From Clostridium sp. OS1-26 (lineage in GTDB: Bacteria; Bacillota; Clostridia; Clostridiales; Clostridiaceae): a stretch of DNA of 64,000 nucleotides. The notes beneath the pieces are model-generated. The model was not told where the DNA came from, searched no databases, and saw only the letters and a list, made by a program, of their open reading frames with translations. The stretch spans positions 744,001 to 808,000 of the forward strand of contig NZ_CP133264.1 of the NCBI RefSeq assembly GCF_030915445.1. The letters are read 5' to 3'. Shown in pieces: positions 27,673-37,020 of the stretch. Both the position numbers and the translations under genes were made by a program. How positions within the stretch are numbered: the first letter of the stretch is position 1; each line of letters begins with the position of its first letter.

Positions 27673-28656
27673 TTAAATAAGCCTTCTTTCTTTAAATACA
27701 TATTTAGGATCTATCTGAATCTTACATAGCTTCTTAACTACATGATTTTTATATCTTGTGCTGCACGTACCGCATACTCCTTCTCCACAGCACATTTTTG
27801 AGTTATTACAACAAGATACATCAATGGAATCACTTAAATAGTTTAACAATTTATAAATTAATATATCAGGCCCGTCACAATGAACTAAATTCACATTTTC
27901 AACCTTTAATATTTGGCCAATTATATTTTTAAATTCTTCTGAAAGCTCGCCTGCCTCTAACATATTGCAGTAAAATATTTCAGCATTACACATATCAAAA
28001 TACTTTTTACCCAAAAGTTCCTTAAAAGGGGTTTTATCTATTATTGCAATAACTTTGTTTCCATTTGAATATAATTTTTTTAATACCGGTACTAATGGTG
28101 CAATCCCTATCCCCCTTGCCACTACAATAGAAATCCCTTCCTTTGCCTTATATACATTTTTCAATCCTAAAACTCCATTCCAAAATGGCCCTCTTATAAG
28201 TACGCTTTCGTCTTCTTTAAGCTTACAAATACTTTTTGTTTTTATTCCCTTTAGTTCAATAGCTACTTTTAGAGTATTTTCCTCAGTATCTGCTTCCATT
28301 ATAGAAATAGGAGTATCATAATAGGTTGATGACTCAGGATTTCTTATGAATATTACACTACCAGGGTATATTAAATCGCTCACTAAACTATGTGGAGCAT
28401 TTATTGTAAGAATAAATAATTTATTTTCCAATACCTCTTTTTTCATTATCTTGCATAGATATTCTTTCCTTACATCTTTAGCTTTTTTATTATTCAATAT
28501 ATATTCTTGATACATGCACACTCCTTTCCAGTTAATACAATCGCAAAAGGTTTTTCCTGAAAGTTGTGAACATAGTATGCAATCTCCAGTTTCTGCCAGA
28601 TGACAAGGACAATATATAGTTCCAGCATCAATACAATCCTTTATTTCATACCCCAT
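27673..28656 (-). CDS. Sulfide/dihydroorotate dehydrogenase-like FAD/NAD-binding protein
   Basis: A 327-residue ferredoxin-reductase-family protein. The first 50 residues are cysteine-rich (CPCHLAETGDCILCSQL, FCDCINWKGVCMY), then an FAD-binding barrel, the NAD-binding GIGIAPLVPVLKKLY segment, and a C-terminal CCGEGVCGTCSTR motif like the [2Fe-2S] site of PyrK. Such proteins pass electrons between NAD(P)H and a partner flavoprotein, here most likely the FAD oxidoreductase encoded next. The ATG follows TTAGGAGGTAATTTA. Confidence 0.85.
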   Translation of the reverse strand: MGYEIKDCIDAGTIYCPCHLAETGDCILCSQLSGKTFCDCINWKGVCMYQEYILNNKKAKDVRKEYLCKIMKKEVLENKLFILTINAPHSLVSDLIYPGSVIFIRNPESSTYYDTPISIMEADTEENTLKVAIELKGIKTKSICKLKEDESVLIRGPFWNGVLGLKNVYKAKEGISIVVARGIGIAPLVPVLKKLYSNGNKVIAIIDKTPFKELLGKKYFDMCNAEIFYCNMLEAGELSEEFKNIIGQILKVENVNLVHCDGPDILIYKLLNYLSDSIDVSCCNNSKMCCGEGVCGTCSTRYKNHVVKKLCKIQIDPKYVFKERRLI

Positions 28657-28840
28657 TAAATTACCTCCTAACGCACTATACTATTAGATTATTTTTCGAG
28701 GTTATATTTTGTTACTGAAACTTATATTTTGTTGCTAAAAATGTGCTTTACCCCTTTAATTCATGAAATATATTTATTATAATTATACTTATTATGATAA
28801 ATATGATGATTTAAATTACTTAACTAAGGAGGTTCTAAAT

Positions 28841-29551
28841 ATGAACTATAATTTAACCGATCCATATGAAATTGCCAGATACATAAAAGAAGCTAAAAAA
28901 TCCACTCCTATTAAAGTATATCTTAAAGGAGATATCTCAGATTGCAATCTAGGAAATATAGAAAGCTATAACGGTTCAGACTTTTATGTACTTTTTGGTG
29001 AGTCTGAAGAAGTTTCAAAATTTCTTGAAGATAACAAAGAAATGATTAAACAATTTAGAATGGAATCTGACAGAAGAAATTCTGCAATACCTCTTATTGA
29101 TGTAAGAAATATTGAGGCAAGAATTGAGCCAGGTGCCATCATAAGAGATAAGGTTACAATAGGTAAAAATGCCGTTATAATGATGGGAGCTGTTGTAAAT
29201 ATAGGTGCTGAGATTGGCGAAGGTACAATGGTAGATATGAATGCTGTTGTTGGCGCGCGAGGTACTCTTGGTAAGAGAGTTCACCTTGGTGCTGGTGCAG
29301 TTGTTGCTGGTGTTTTAGAACCGCCAAGCAAATCACCATGCGAAATAGGAGATGATGTTCTAATTGGTGCTAATGCAGTTATACTTGAAGGAGTGAAAAT
29401 TGGAAAAGGTTCTGTTGTAGCTGCAGGTTCTGTTGTGACCGAAGATGTCCCTGAAGGAGTAGTTGTAGCAGGCACACCAGCTAAAATAATAAAGCAAGTT
29501 GATGAAAAAACAAAGGATAAGACTAAGATTCTTGAAGATTTAAGAAAGTAA
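28841..29551 (+). CDS. dapH: Tetrahydrodipicolinate N-acetyltransferase
   Basis: A 236-residue enzyme acetylating tetrahydrodipicolinate in the acetylase branch of lysine and diaminopimelate synthesis. I start at the ATG at 28841 after AAGGAGGTTCTAAAT; the longer frame from 28763 lacks a ribosome binding site. [20 protein letters not shown] is the typical DapH N-terminus, and from about residue 90 the left-handed beta-helix hexapeptide repeats run ([39 protein letters not shown]), ending [11 protein letters not shown]. It completes the pathway begun by asd-dapA-dapB 15 kb away. Confidence 0.96.
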   Translation: MNYNLTDPYEIARYIKEAKKSTPIKVYLKGDISDCNLGNIESYNGSDFYVLFGESEEVSKFLEDNKEMIKQFRMESDRRNSAIPLIDVRNIEARIEPGAIIRDKVTIGKNAVIMMGAVVNIGAEIGEGTMVDMNAVVGARGTLGKRVHLGAGAVVAGVLEPPSKSPCEIGDDVLIGANAVILEGVKIGKGSVVAAGSVVTEDVPEGVVVAGTPAKIIKQVDEKTKDKTKILEDLRK

Positions 29552-29563
29552 ATTAATTCAATT

Positions 29564-29606
29564 TAAACAGTGAATAGTTTTTAATACCATTCACTGTTTA
29601 CTTTTT
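29564..29606. terminator. Bidirectional terminator between dapH and the SSB gene
   Basis: AAACAGTGAATAG / CATTCACTGTTT hairpin with flanking T-rich tail on the plus strand, between convergent genes. Confidence 0.85.
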
Positions 29607-30342
29607 AAGAAATCTGTTTTCCTGGTAGAGTTTCCTCTAAGTTAGTTTCATTCTCCTTATGGCTATATTCTACATCTTCATCCATCTCTATAGTGCTATT
29701 TATTTCATTACCATTTTCATCTTTATTTACTTTTTCCATTTTTGATATAGAAACTTCATATGCTATCTTTTTTATTACATCCTCTTCTGAAACCTTCTTT
29801 TGGTATTCTCTGCTCTGCAGCCTTCCCCAAATTCTTATGTTATCACCAACCTGTAAAGTCTTACAGAATCTTGAGTTTCTTCCCCAAGCAATAGTTGGTA
29901 TGTAGTCCGATTTGTTATAAGACCTATTTACTGCAAGAAGCATATCTGATATTTCTCTTCCAAAAGGAGTTGTCCTATAAATTGGTTGTTTACAAATAAA
30001 ACCATCAAGAAATATCTGATTAGGATTTTTGCTTCTTTCCTCGCAAGTGCTAATATTTCTTGCAAAAACCGTTAATATTAGCCTATTAGCCCCATCTACA
30101 AATTTGTTATAAGATCTTAGCTGACCCTCAACTATAATTTGGGCCCCAACTCTAATATCCATACCACTTATTAGTCTTTCAGAAACCGTGATAAATAATG
30201 AGTCCTTAGCATCACTTAATCTCGGAACCTCGATATAAAAAGTATAAAACCCCTCGCCATACATCTCATGACTAAATTCCAGCTCCGAGCTTACTTCTCC
30301 CTCAAGATAAATTTTATTATTTAACATTAAATTGTCCATCAT
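29605..30342 (-). CDS. Single-stranded DNA-binding protein with two OB folds
   Basis: A 245-residue protein with two SSB-like OB-fold repeats: residues ~1-105 (NNKIYLEGEVSSELEFSHE ... IIVEGQLRSYNKF) and ~108-200 (NQIFLDGFICKQPIYRTTPF and GREISDMLLAVNRSYNKSDY, IRIWGRLQSREYQKK). The second repeat has the classic SSB pattern. The tail is acidic but lacks the usual IPF end. Tandem SSB proteins of this size occur across clostridia beside the canonical ssb. It lies downstream of an uncharacterised gene on the same strand. Confidence 0.85.
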   Translation of the reverse strand: MMDNLMLNNKIYLEGEVSSELEFSHEMYGEGFYTFYIEVPRLSDAKDSLFITVSERLISGMDIRVGAQIIVEGQLRSYNKFVDGANRLILTVFARNISTCEERSKNPNQIFLDGFICKQPIYRTTPFGREISDMLLAVNRSYNKSDYIPTIAWGRNSRFCKTLQVGDNIRIWGRLQSREYQKKVSEEDVIKKIAYEVSISKMEKVNKDENGNEINSTIEMDEDVEYSHKENETNLEETLPGKQIS

Positions 30343-30439
30343 AACCCCTCTTTCCCTTAGTTTTTGAATTATCTCATCAACATATAATTATTCAAAGAAT
30401 ACTGGAAATATACTTATTAAATTTTAGTATATATACTGT

Positions 30440-30943
30440 TTAGGTTAAAACAGTGAGTTTTTTTCCTTTAACTAAACTACTTATATCTTTTCCTTCAATA
30501 AGGCTAATAGTTATTCCAACCATAGCTGCATATATCTCTTCTTCTCCGCTAAAACTTATATTAATTGGGACTTCTGCAGGTTCTAATTTTCTAAATGCAT
30601 TATAGTTTAAGTCCCTCTGTAGACAATACACAAAACTGTTATTATCCTCCATGCTCGAAACTGTTATTGTATTTTTGCTACCTAAACCATAAGTTATCAT
30701 GTTTCCATATATGTTAACATTTCTATTACTATTTACTAAATCCATGTTAACAAAGCAATATCCTCCGTTTAATAATACATCTTTAATGCTACTATTAGAA
30801 TTAAAGATTACGTAATCATAATAACTTTCTCTTTTTACAGCATATTTAGTAAAATACTTACAATCAACCTCTAATGATTTGAGAACTTTCTGTAAATAGG
30901 AATTAAAACTTTTATTACCACCTATTATGGATACTGTTTTCAT
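30440..30943 (-). CDS. Uncharacterised 167-residue protein
   Basis: I do not recognise this family. The N-terminus KTVSIIGGNKSFNSYLQKVLKSL looks like the first strand and glycine turn of a Rossmann-like fold, and a central YGNMITYGLGSKNTITVSS recalls Mur-ligase-type proteins, but no complete P-loop or catalytic motif is visible. The ATG follows TTGAGGAGGTAGGAAA, so it is a real gene. It is 97 bases upstream of the SSB gene on the same strand. Confidence 0.6.
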   Translation of the reverse strand: MKTVSIIGGNKSFNSYLQKVLKSLEVDCKYFTKYAVKRESYYDYVIFNSNSSIKDVLLNGGYCFVNMDLVNSNRNVNIYGNMITYGLGSKNTITVSSMEDNNSFVYCLQRDLNYNAFRKLEPAEVPINISFSGEEEIYAAMVGITISLIEGKDISSLVKGKKLTVLT

Positions 30944-31129
30944 TTTCCTACCTCCTCAAAATAATTGATTAAAATTATTTTAAACAAGAGATAGTTTTTT
31001 ATACTATTTTATTAGTTTATATATAATATCTCCTTCCTAATCTACTTTTATATTTCCATTATAATACAAATTTGCACTAGGTTTCAATAACTCTTATATT
31101 AAACTAAGTAAAACATAGTATAAATTGAC

Positions 31130-31930
31130 TTAATTAGGTATTTGTTTACCTGAGTAATCAATTTTATAATTATCTTTATAAATCAAATTTCCAATTTTTT
31201 CGAATTTATAACCTTCTCCTTGGAGTTTTTCTATGATTCTTGGCAAATTGCCTGGTGTATACTTTGCATTATTGTGGAATAGTAAAATGGAACCTGGCTT
31301 TGTATTTTTTATAATCCTACTATACTCTATATCTGACCCCTCTTCTCTCCAATCTATACTATCCACATCCCATTGTACGCAATAGTGTCCTGTTTCGGAT
31401 GCAGTTTGTACTGACATATCATTATATGACCCTTCTGGGAACCTGAAGAGTTTTGTGCCTTCACCTGTAAGCTGTCTAATCTTTGCATCACTAATATCTA
31501 TTTCTTGTATAATTCTTTCTCTTGATATTTTAGTCATGTCTGGATGCTTATTAGAATGATTTCCAATCTCATGGCCTCTCTTGTAAATTTCTTTTACCTT
31601 GTCTGGATTTTCGTCTACCCACCCTCCTACTAAGAAAAATGTTGCTTTAATATTGTATTTATCAAGTATGTCTAATATCTTTTCTGTGTTGTCATTACCC
31701 CAGCTTACGTCGAAACTCATAGCTATTTTTTTATCTTTTATATCAACACAGTAAATAGGCAAATTTCTGTTTATTCTTATAAAAGCTCCTCTTTCTTTAT
31801 AGTTGATAAAAATAGATGTTATAATAGCTACAAAAAGCAAAAATAACACAAGTAAAATTTTTTTGATAACCCAAACCTCAAAATTTTCCCTCCAAAATAT
31901 AATTGTTCTTATAAATTTATATAGTATCAT
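31130..31930 (-). CDS. Polysaccharide deacetylase, PdaB-like sporulation type
   Basis: A NodB-homology carbohydrate esterase, about 250 residues. After a single N-terminal membrane helix (KKILLVLFLLFVAIITSIFI) come the motifs KIAMSFDVSWGND (motif 1; the Asp-Asp pair is Asp-Val here), HEIGNHSNKHPDM (motif 2, metal His), FRFPEGSYN (motif 3) and SILLFHNNAKYT (motif 5). This pattern resembles PdaB/CE4 proteins needed for spore cortex or wall. The start is unclear: the ATG at 31930 has no ribosome binding site, whereas GGAGGG at 31888-31893 precedes a TTG at 31879-31881 in another frame, separated by a seven-base A/T run. One extra base there would give MRFGLSKKILLVLF. Confidence 0.85.
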   Translation of the reverse strand: MILYKFIRTIIFWRENFEVWVIKKILLVLFLLFVAIITSIFINYKERGAFIRINRNLPIYCVDIKDKKIAMSFDVSWGNDNTEKILDILDKYNIKATFFLVGGWVDENPDKVKEIYKRGHEIGNHSNKHPDMTKISRERIIQEIDISDAKIRQLTGEGTKLFRFPEGSYNDMSVQTASETGHYCVQWDVDSIDWREEGSDIEYSRIIKNTKPGSILLFHNNAKYTPGNLPRIIEKLQGEGYKFEKIGNLIYKDNYKIDYSGKQIPN

Positions 31931-32015
31931 TTACTAGCAATTATTACACAAATTAAATAAATTTCTTGTTAATATTTTTAGTGGTTAAGTTAACCTAATC
32001 TTCCTAAAACTCTAT

Positions 32016-32045
32016 AGAATAAACTGATAATAAAAGTACAAACTA
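32016..32045 (+). promoter_or_regulatory. Predicted sigma-G promoter
   Basis: GAATA, 17-base spacer, CAAACTA, close to the forespore sigma-G consensus (GHATR / CATNNTA). It lies 34 bases before the spore-protein start and fits forespore expression. Confidence 0.55.
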
Positions 32046-32078
32046 TGATTACAGTACATAGTTAAAGGAGGATTTTAT

Positions 32079-32306
32079 ATGGCATTAGGTCAATCTGGAA
32101 GTGGAAGAACACAATTAGTACCAGAAGCTCATCCTATACTGGATAATATGAAATATGAAATAGCTGAAGAATTAAATTTAGGAGTTCACCAAGGTTCTGA
32201 AGATTATTGGGGCGAAGTTTCATCAAGAAACTGTGGTAAAGTCGGTGGTGAAATGGTAAGAAGACTTATATCAATGGCAGAACAAAACCTAGCTAACGGA
32301 AAATAG
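32079..32306 (+). CDS. Alpha/beta-type small acid-soluble spore protein
   Basis: A 75-residue major-type SASP: PEAHPILDNMKYEIAEELNL and SSRNCGKVGGEMVRRLISMAE match the alpha/beta family's two conserved blocks, including the GPR-protease region around the first helix. It binds spore DNA and is degraded at germination. The ATG follows TTAAAGGAGGATTTTAT. A sigma-G-type promoter lies upstream and a terminator just downstream. Confidence 0.95.
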   Translation: MALGQSGSGRTQLVPEAHPILDNMKYEIAEELNLGVHQGSEDYWGEVSSRNCGKVGGEMVRRLISMAEQNLANGK

Positions 32307-32315
32307 CATATAAAA

Positions 32316-32346
32316 AATAAAGCACTGAAGAAATTCAGTGCTTTAT
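32316..32346 (+). terminator. Terminator of the spore-protein gene
   Basis: AAAGCACTGAA / TTCAGTGCTTT hairpin with AAAT-type loop followed by TTCATTTTC, nine bases past the stop. Confidence 0.88.
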
Positions 32347-32420
32347 TCATTTTCATACATTTTATGTTATAATATAAAATATAATTATTGTGTAACTAAT
32401 AATTTATCAGGAGGATAGAA

Positions 32421-32945
32421 ATGTTTGAGGATACTGTAGAGCTAGCAGAAAACAAATTATTACTGCTTTACATACTTAATAAAATTAAACTTCCTATTTC
32501 GAATAATCATATAACACAGATTATTTTAGAAAATAATTTTATTAATTATTTTACTCTTCAGCAATATTTAGCAGAGCTTGTTTCTTCGAGTTTTATAAAA
32601 GATATAGACGACTCAGGTAACCACAGATTTATGATTACTGAAAAAGGGACTAAAGTGTTATCTTTATTTGAAAATAGGCTTTCTAATAGCAAAATAGATA
32701 TTATAGATAACTATTTAAAAAATCACATAGAAAATATAAAGAAGGAAGTTGCTGTAACGGCTAACTATACAATAGAAGATAAGGATAACTATATAGTTAG
32801 CTTGAAGGCACTAGAAAATGATTCTATACTTATCGATATAAAAATTAATGTAGGATCAAATAAACAAGCTAAAGATCTATGCCAAAAATGGAAAAGTAAT
32901 TCTTCAGAGTTATATAATAAAATTATTAATTTGTTGATAACCTAA
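32421..32945 (+). CDS. DUF4364-family protein (winged-helix-like)
   Basis: A 174-residue protein of the DUF4364 family of clostridia: ENKLLLLYILNKIKLPISNNHITQIILENN is the N-terminal signature, followed by LQQYLAELVSSSFI and ITEKGTKVLSLFENRL, a winged-helix-like DNA-binding layout. Function is not established; these proteins may be regulators. The ATG follows TCAGGAGGATAGAA. It is convergent with a beta-propeller gene. Confidence 0.8.
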   Translation: MFEDTVELAENKLLLLYILNKIKLPISNNHITQIILENNFINYFTLQQYLAELVSSSFIKDIDDSGNHRFMITEKGTKVLSLFENRLSNSKIDIIDNYLKNHIENIKKEVAVTANYTIEDKDNYIVSLKALENDSILIDIKINVGSNKQAKDLCQKWKSNSSELYNKIINLLIT

Positions 32946-32953
32946 TAGCATGT

Positions 32954-33841
32954 TTATACTAAAATCATACCTGTAGGCTCTCCCCCTATAGGTATATATT
33001 TTTTATTTCCACTTTCAATATTTACATTTATTAATCTATTATTATAATTATCTCCTACGTATATATTTCTGCCATATTTCATTATTCCTCTTGGCATTCC
33101 ACCCACAATTATTTTTTTATCTTCCTTATAATGATTTATATCTATAATACTTATGCTGCCATCTCCAAAGTTGGATACAAGACAAGTTTTCTCATCACAA
33201 TACATATCAATAGGTGAATTTCCCACAGTAATTCTGTTAATAACCTTATAGTTTTTCAATGAAAGGATCGCTATACTTCCTCTAAAATCGGAGCCTATAT
33301 TACTTTCACATACAAGAGAATATTGTCCATCAACTGTAAATAAGGCTTTTGTAGGATATGCACCTACTCTTATATTTTTAATATTATCGCTATTAGTACA
33401 ATCAATTATTGTTATGCTATCATCATACATATTTGATACTAGTAAGAGCTTCTTCTCCTTATTTAAGCATATACTATGTGGTAAACTTCCACAGGGGATT
33501 TCCTCTACTATTTTATTTTCTATAAGATCAAATACTATTAAACCATTAAGGTCACCACATATTATATATGCATTTTTTCTAAAAACAACTACATCATTAC
33601 AGTGTACACCTATATAGTGGCTGCTTTCCTCTACTTCTTCTAATAAATTTATAATTGATATACTATTACTATAATTATTTGCTACTATAAGTTTGTCTTT
33701 GTATAAACATATGCCATGTGGTCCAATTCTGTCATTCATATTATTTGACTTTAATATGATTCTACCTTCTTCTTCGAAATTATTTATATTAACCTTTGAA
33801 ATAAAATCTGAAGAAGTATTACATACATATAAATGCCTCAA
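32954..33841 (-). CDS. YVTN/YncE-type beta-propeller protein
   Basis: A 295-residue protein made almost entirely of 40-residue beta-propeller repeats: LIVANNYSNSISIINL, LLVSNMYDDSITIIDC, CLVSNFGDGSISIIDI, IYVGDNYNNRLINVNI. It has no signal peptide. It starts at a TTG following AAGGGGGGGATAGAA. It resembles the N-terminal half of the protein at 3729-5261 but lacks the C-terminal domain. A scaffold role, perhaps in the spore envelope, is an inference. Confidence 0.8.
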   Translation of the reverse strand: MRHLYVCNTSSDFISKVNINNFEEEGRIILKSNNMNDRIGPHGICLYKDKLIVANNYSNSISIINLLEEVEESSHYIGVHCNDVVVFRKNAYIICGDLNGLIVFDLIENKIVEEIPCGSLPHSICLNKEKKLLLVSNMYDDSITIIDCTNSDNIKNIRVGAYPTKALFTVDGQYSLVCESNIGSDFRGSIAILSLKNYKVINRITVGNSPIDMYCDEKTCLVSNFGDGSISIIDINHYKEDKKIIVGGMPRGIMKYGRNIYVGDNYNNRLINVNIESGNKKYIPIGGEPTGMILV

Positions 33842-33911
33842 TTCTATCCCCCCCTTACAAATATAATATGAACATCCCTCAAAATAGGTAATAATAATTT
33901 AAGAAATTTTA

Positions 33912-33973
33912 TTAGGCATCCGAAAGAAAATAATAAGTCAAAGATGCAAAAGATATCTTGAAGATGCCTTAGT
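33912..33973. repeat. MITE-like palindromic repeat, copy 2
   Basis: TTAGGCATCCGAAAGAAAAT and AATAAGTCAAAG match the left arm of the repeat at 8446 with few differences; the right end AAGATGCCTTAG pairs with the left end. The inner part of the right arm is missing compared with copy 1. Confidence 0.6.
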
Positions 33974-34087
33974 TAAACTTTAAGAACATTTTTTAATAAA
34001 ACTATATCTTGAGTAATATAGATGTTTTGTTATATAATATTTTTGTCAATCGTAAATTTACTAATAAGATTCAAGGCAGGTGATATT

Positions 34088-34339
34088 ATGTATAGCTACA
34101 AAACTAGTGGAGTTTGTTCTAAAGAAATAAATTTTGATGTAGTAGATAACAAAATTACTAATGTTTCTTTTGTTGGAGGATGCAATGGTAACCTTCAAGG
34201 ATTATCTAGTCTCTTAGAGGGGTTAGAGGTTGAGGACGCTATTGGAAGATTAGAAGGTATATCCTGTGGCGGCAAGAGTACATCTTGTCCTGATCAGTTT
34301 GTAAAAGCTCTTCAAGAAATGATTATAAAGAATAATTAG
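34088..34339 (+). CDS. TSCPD-domain protein (TIGR03905 type)
   Basis: An 83-residue protein started at the ATG at 34088 after AAGGCAGGTGATATT; an in-frame ATG at 34022 has no ribosome binding site. YKTSGVCSKEINFDVVDNKI, FVGGCNGNLQGLSSLLEG and CGGKSTSCPDQFVKAL are the family signature with its conserved cysteines (C-x ... GGCxGN ... TSCPDQ), a domain related to the C-terminus of vitamin-B12-dependent ribonucleotide reductases and thought to bind metal. Role unknown. Confidence 0.88.
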   Translation: MYSYKTSGVCSKEINFDVVDNKITNVSFVGGCNGNLQGLSSLLEGLEVEDAIGRLEGISCGGKSTSCPDQFVKALQEMIIKNN

Positions 34340-34377
34340 TCTTTGTAGAGATATTTTTGTACAAGTATCTTTTATGC

Positions 34378-34425
34378 TATAGGGGTACAAGGACGAAAGT
34401 TAACTTTCGTCCTTGTACCCCTATA
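34378..34425. repeat. Perfect 48-bp palindrome
   Basis: TATAGGGGTACAAGGACGAA plus AGTT is followed immediately by its exact reverse complement, with no loop bases. It sits between two convergent genes. It has no T run, so it is not a classical terminator in form, although a strong hairpin would still stop or protect transcripts from both sides. Confidence 0.8.
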
Positions 34426-34428
34426 ATA

Positions 34429-35766
34429 CTAAAGTGATTTTAATATTTTCCTCATGTCACCTATCATATATAATGAGCCAGAAATTAACAATAGATCATC
34501 ATCATTGCAATATGAAAGAGCTAACTCATATGCATCTTTATAATTCTCTACCGCTTCACATTTTGTGTTATACTTTTGTATTACATTTTTAAGTTCTTCT
34601 GCACTCTCAGCTCTATAACTATTAGGTGTTACTGCTATAACTCTATCCGCTAGTGGAACAATGGTGTTTACCATCTTATCTACTTCTTTATCTGCTAATA
34701 TTCCTAATATTAACGTCATCTTATTATATTTAAAATATAATTCAACATTTCCCTTGAGTTTTGAAATACCATCTATATTATGTGCTCCATCTATTACAAC
34801 TAAAGGCTTGTTCCTAACAACTTCAAGTCTTCCTATCCATTTCACAGTCTTTAATCCATTAATAATGTTATCAACACTTATCTTTATCCCTTGCTTTATA
34901 AGTTCTTCTATAACAAAAACTGCTGTAGCACAATTTAATAATTGATGTTTACCTAACAAAGCTAATTCTATATAATATGTACTCTCATTAGTCTGTAATT
35001 TAATGTTTTGACTGTAATTCGTGCTCCTATTGTCTATTTTAGTATTATTATCTAAGTATTCTACACAGTTATTTGGAACCTTTATTAATTTACAACCTCT
35101 CTCAAAGCATACTTTTTCTATAACTTCTTCCGCTTCCTTTTGCTGCGGATACATTATTACAGGCACACCATTTTTTATTATTCCAGCTTTTTCATAAGCA
35201 ATGTCCGCTAATGTATTGCCTAATATTTGCATATGATCATAGCTTATAGATGCTATGACACTTGCTAACACTCCTCCACCTTCATTAGAAGAAAATGGTT
35301 CAATCACATTTGTAGAGTCTAATCTTCCACCTAATCCTACTTCAACTACTGCAAAATATACGTTTTTCTTCGAAAAATAATAAAACATTGTACAAGTTAT
35401 AATCTCAAATTCAGTTGGATGTTCATAGCCTAATTCTATAACTTTATTTACTGAATTTGAAACTTCTGTAACAGTTTCACTTAACTCTTCTTTAGAAATA
35501 TTTTCTCCATTTATTTGAATTCTTTCTTCAAAGACCTCAAGGTAAGGTGAAGTATACATACCAACCTTATATCCAGCATCCATAAGTATTCGAGTAATCA
35601 TAGCCGTAGTAGATCCTTTTCCATTAGTGCCGGCTAAATGTATACATTTTAACTTTTTATGAGGATTTCCCAGCAATTCTAGTATCTTTTCCGTTCTATC
35701 CAATCCAAAGTTAGTTCCGAATTTGGCCGTATTGGTTATATAACTCATAGTTTCTTGATAATTCAT
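34429..35766 (-). CDS. folC: Folylpolyglutamate synthase/dihydrofolate synthase
   Basis: A 445-residue Mur-ligase-family enzyme adding glutamate to folates. HLAGTNGKGSTTAMITRIL is the P-loop; YTSPYLEVFEERIQING, VEVGLGGRLDSTNVI, SYDHMQILGNTLADIAYEKAGII and VIDGAHNIDGI are the expected motifs in order. I start at ATG 35766 after TTGGGGTGTGACATT. It is convergent with the TSCPD gene. As a clostridium using tetrahydrofolate one-carbon chemistry, the cell needs polyglutamylated folates. Confidence 0.95.
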   Translation of the reverse strand: MNYQETMSYITNTAKFGTNFGLDRTEKILELLGNPHKKLKCIHLAGTNGKGSTTAMITRILMDAGYKVGMYTSPYLEVFEERIQINGENISKEELSETVTEVSNSVNKVIELGYEHPTEFEIITCTMFYYFSKKNVYFAVVEVGLGGRLDSTNVIEPFSSNEGGGVLASVIASISYDHMQILGNTLADIAYEKAGIIKNGVPVIMYPQQKEAEEVIEKVCFERGCKLIKVPNNCVEYLDNNTKIDNRSTNYSQNIKLQTNESTYYIELALLGKHQLLNCATAVFVIEELIKQGIKISVDNIINGLKTVKWIGRLEVVRNKPLVVIDGAHNIDGISKLKGNVELYFKYNKMTLILGILADKEVDKMVNTIVPLADRVIAVTPNSYRAESAEELKNVIQKYNTKCEAVENYKDAYELALSYCNDDDLLLISGSLYMIGDMRKILKSL

Positions 35767-36002
35767 AATGTCACACCCCAATATTTTAAAATTTATTCAA
35801 TGGATAATTTGTTCTGATTTAAACTCTATCTTATTTTATCAAGAATTTAACAATCAATCAATTTTATTATAAAACTATATATTCTTATAAACAGAGTTCT
35901 AAGTATAGTATAAATTATTACTATATTAACAATTTCTGTATAACTAACCAAAAAATAAAAACTGCTATAATATTTCTACTACAACAGTCTTCTATATCAA
36001 TC

Positions 36003-36638
36003 CTATTTTACAGATTCTATAATACTATTTATTTTTTGAATTTCATATTCTATCATATGCTTTTGCTCGCTTTGAAGATTTTCTTTCTTATTTATACTTT
36101 GTTTTAACTCTTCTATTTCTTTCAGCAATTCTTTAATTCTACTTTGATATTGATTTACTACTTCATCTGTATTCTTAGAGAATTCTTTAAGATAATCCCT
36201 AAGTACCACCACTCTGTCTTTACCATCCTTTAGTAAAGCATTAATGTTCATGCCTGATGCATTTATTATATTAACAACTGACTGTTTTTTTATTTCAGTT
36301 GGAAGATTACCTGGCAAAGCATTAAAAAAGTTATCTATTATGTACACCTTTTTTGTATTTTCATTTTCCAAATTAAACATGCTATATATTTCTTCTATAC
36401 TTAGAACTGTATCTATATTCATACCACTAGTTTCCTCATATATATTATTTTCTATCTCTTCTTGGTTTGCTACTACAATTTCATCATCTTTTGATGAGTA
36501 ACTTTCAATATTATTGTCTTCCTGTTTATCACTTTCGCTTAATATTTTATCTTCACTTTTACCCTCATCTTCTAGTTTTGTGTCCTCTATTTTCTCTACT
36601 AGCTTGAATTTTTCAAATATAGATTTTTTTGCTGCCAT
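36003..36638 (-). CDS. Uncharacterised 211-residue protein with coiled coil
   Basis: Not recognised. Residues 1-75 are acidic and low complexity (DTKLEDEGKSEDKILSESDK). Residues ~75-130 form a compact region (LSIEEIYSMFNLENENTKKV, FFNALPGNLPTEIKKQSVVN, IINASGMNINALLKDG). The last 65 residues are a coiled coil (VNQYQSRIKELLKEIEELKQ). The ATG follows ATAGGAGGATAAGAAG. No membrane segment. It could be a scaffold or cell-division-type protein, but this is a guess. It follows a small membrane-protein gene on the same strand. Confidence 0.6.
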   Translation of the reverse strand: MAAKKSIFEKFKLVEKIEDTKLEDEGKSEDKILSESDKQEDNNIESYSSKDDEIVVANQEEIENNIYEETSGMNIDTVLSIEEIYSMFNLENENTKKVYIIDNFFNALPGNLPTEIKKQSVVNIINASGMNINALLKDGKDRVVVLRDYLKEFSKNTDEVVNQYQSRIKELLKEIEELKQSINKKENLQSEQKHMIEYEIQKINSIIESVK

Positions 36639-36709
36639 CTTCTTATCCTCCTATTTATTACTACAAAATTTAACACTATAATAAATCCTTTAGTTAGTTT
36701 TTATCTGTC

Positions 36710-36892
36710 TTAAACTAAAACTCCTGAAATAAATCCCAATATAATACATAACGTACTTTCTACAGTATATCTACATCTGTCGGTTAATCTAAATCTATTT
36801 TTAGCAAGCTTTTTATCTAGAATAAAAAAAGTAATCTCACAAAACAAAAGAGTAAATAGAAATATCATAGAAGCTTTAATGTATTTATCCAT
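36710..36892 (-). CDS. Small membrane protein, unknown function
   Basis: A 60-residue protein from the ATG at 36892, which follows GAATGGAAGGTTGGTATATT. It has two hydrophobic segments (ASMIFLFTLLFCEITFFIL and TLCIILGFISGVLV) separated by a basic loop (KKLAKNRFRLTDRCR). No family recognised. It lies between valS and the 211-residue gene, same strand. Confidence 0.6.
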   Translation of the reverse strand: MDKYIKASMIFLFTLLFCEITFFILDKKLAKNRFRLTDRCRYTVESTLCIILGFISGVLV

Positions 36893-37020
36893 AATATACC
36901 AACCTTCCATTCACTTTAGCAAAAGTATCGTATATACAGTTCGACTCATATATAATATACGTAAGTTTTAAAATATACTTTAATGTATTTTTAAATATAC
37001 TTTAAAATTTTTTAATACAT

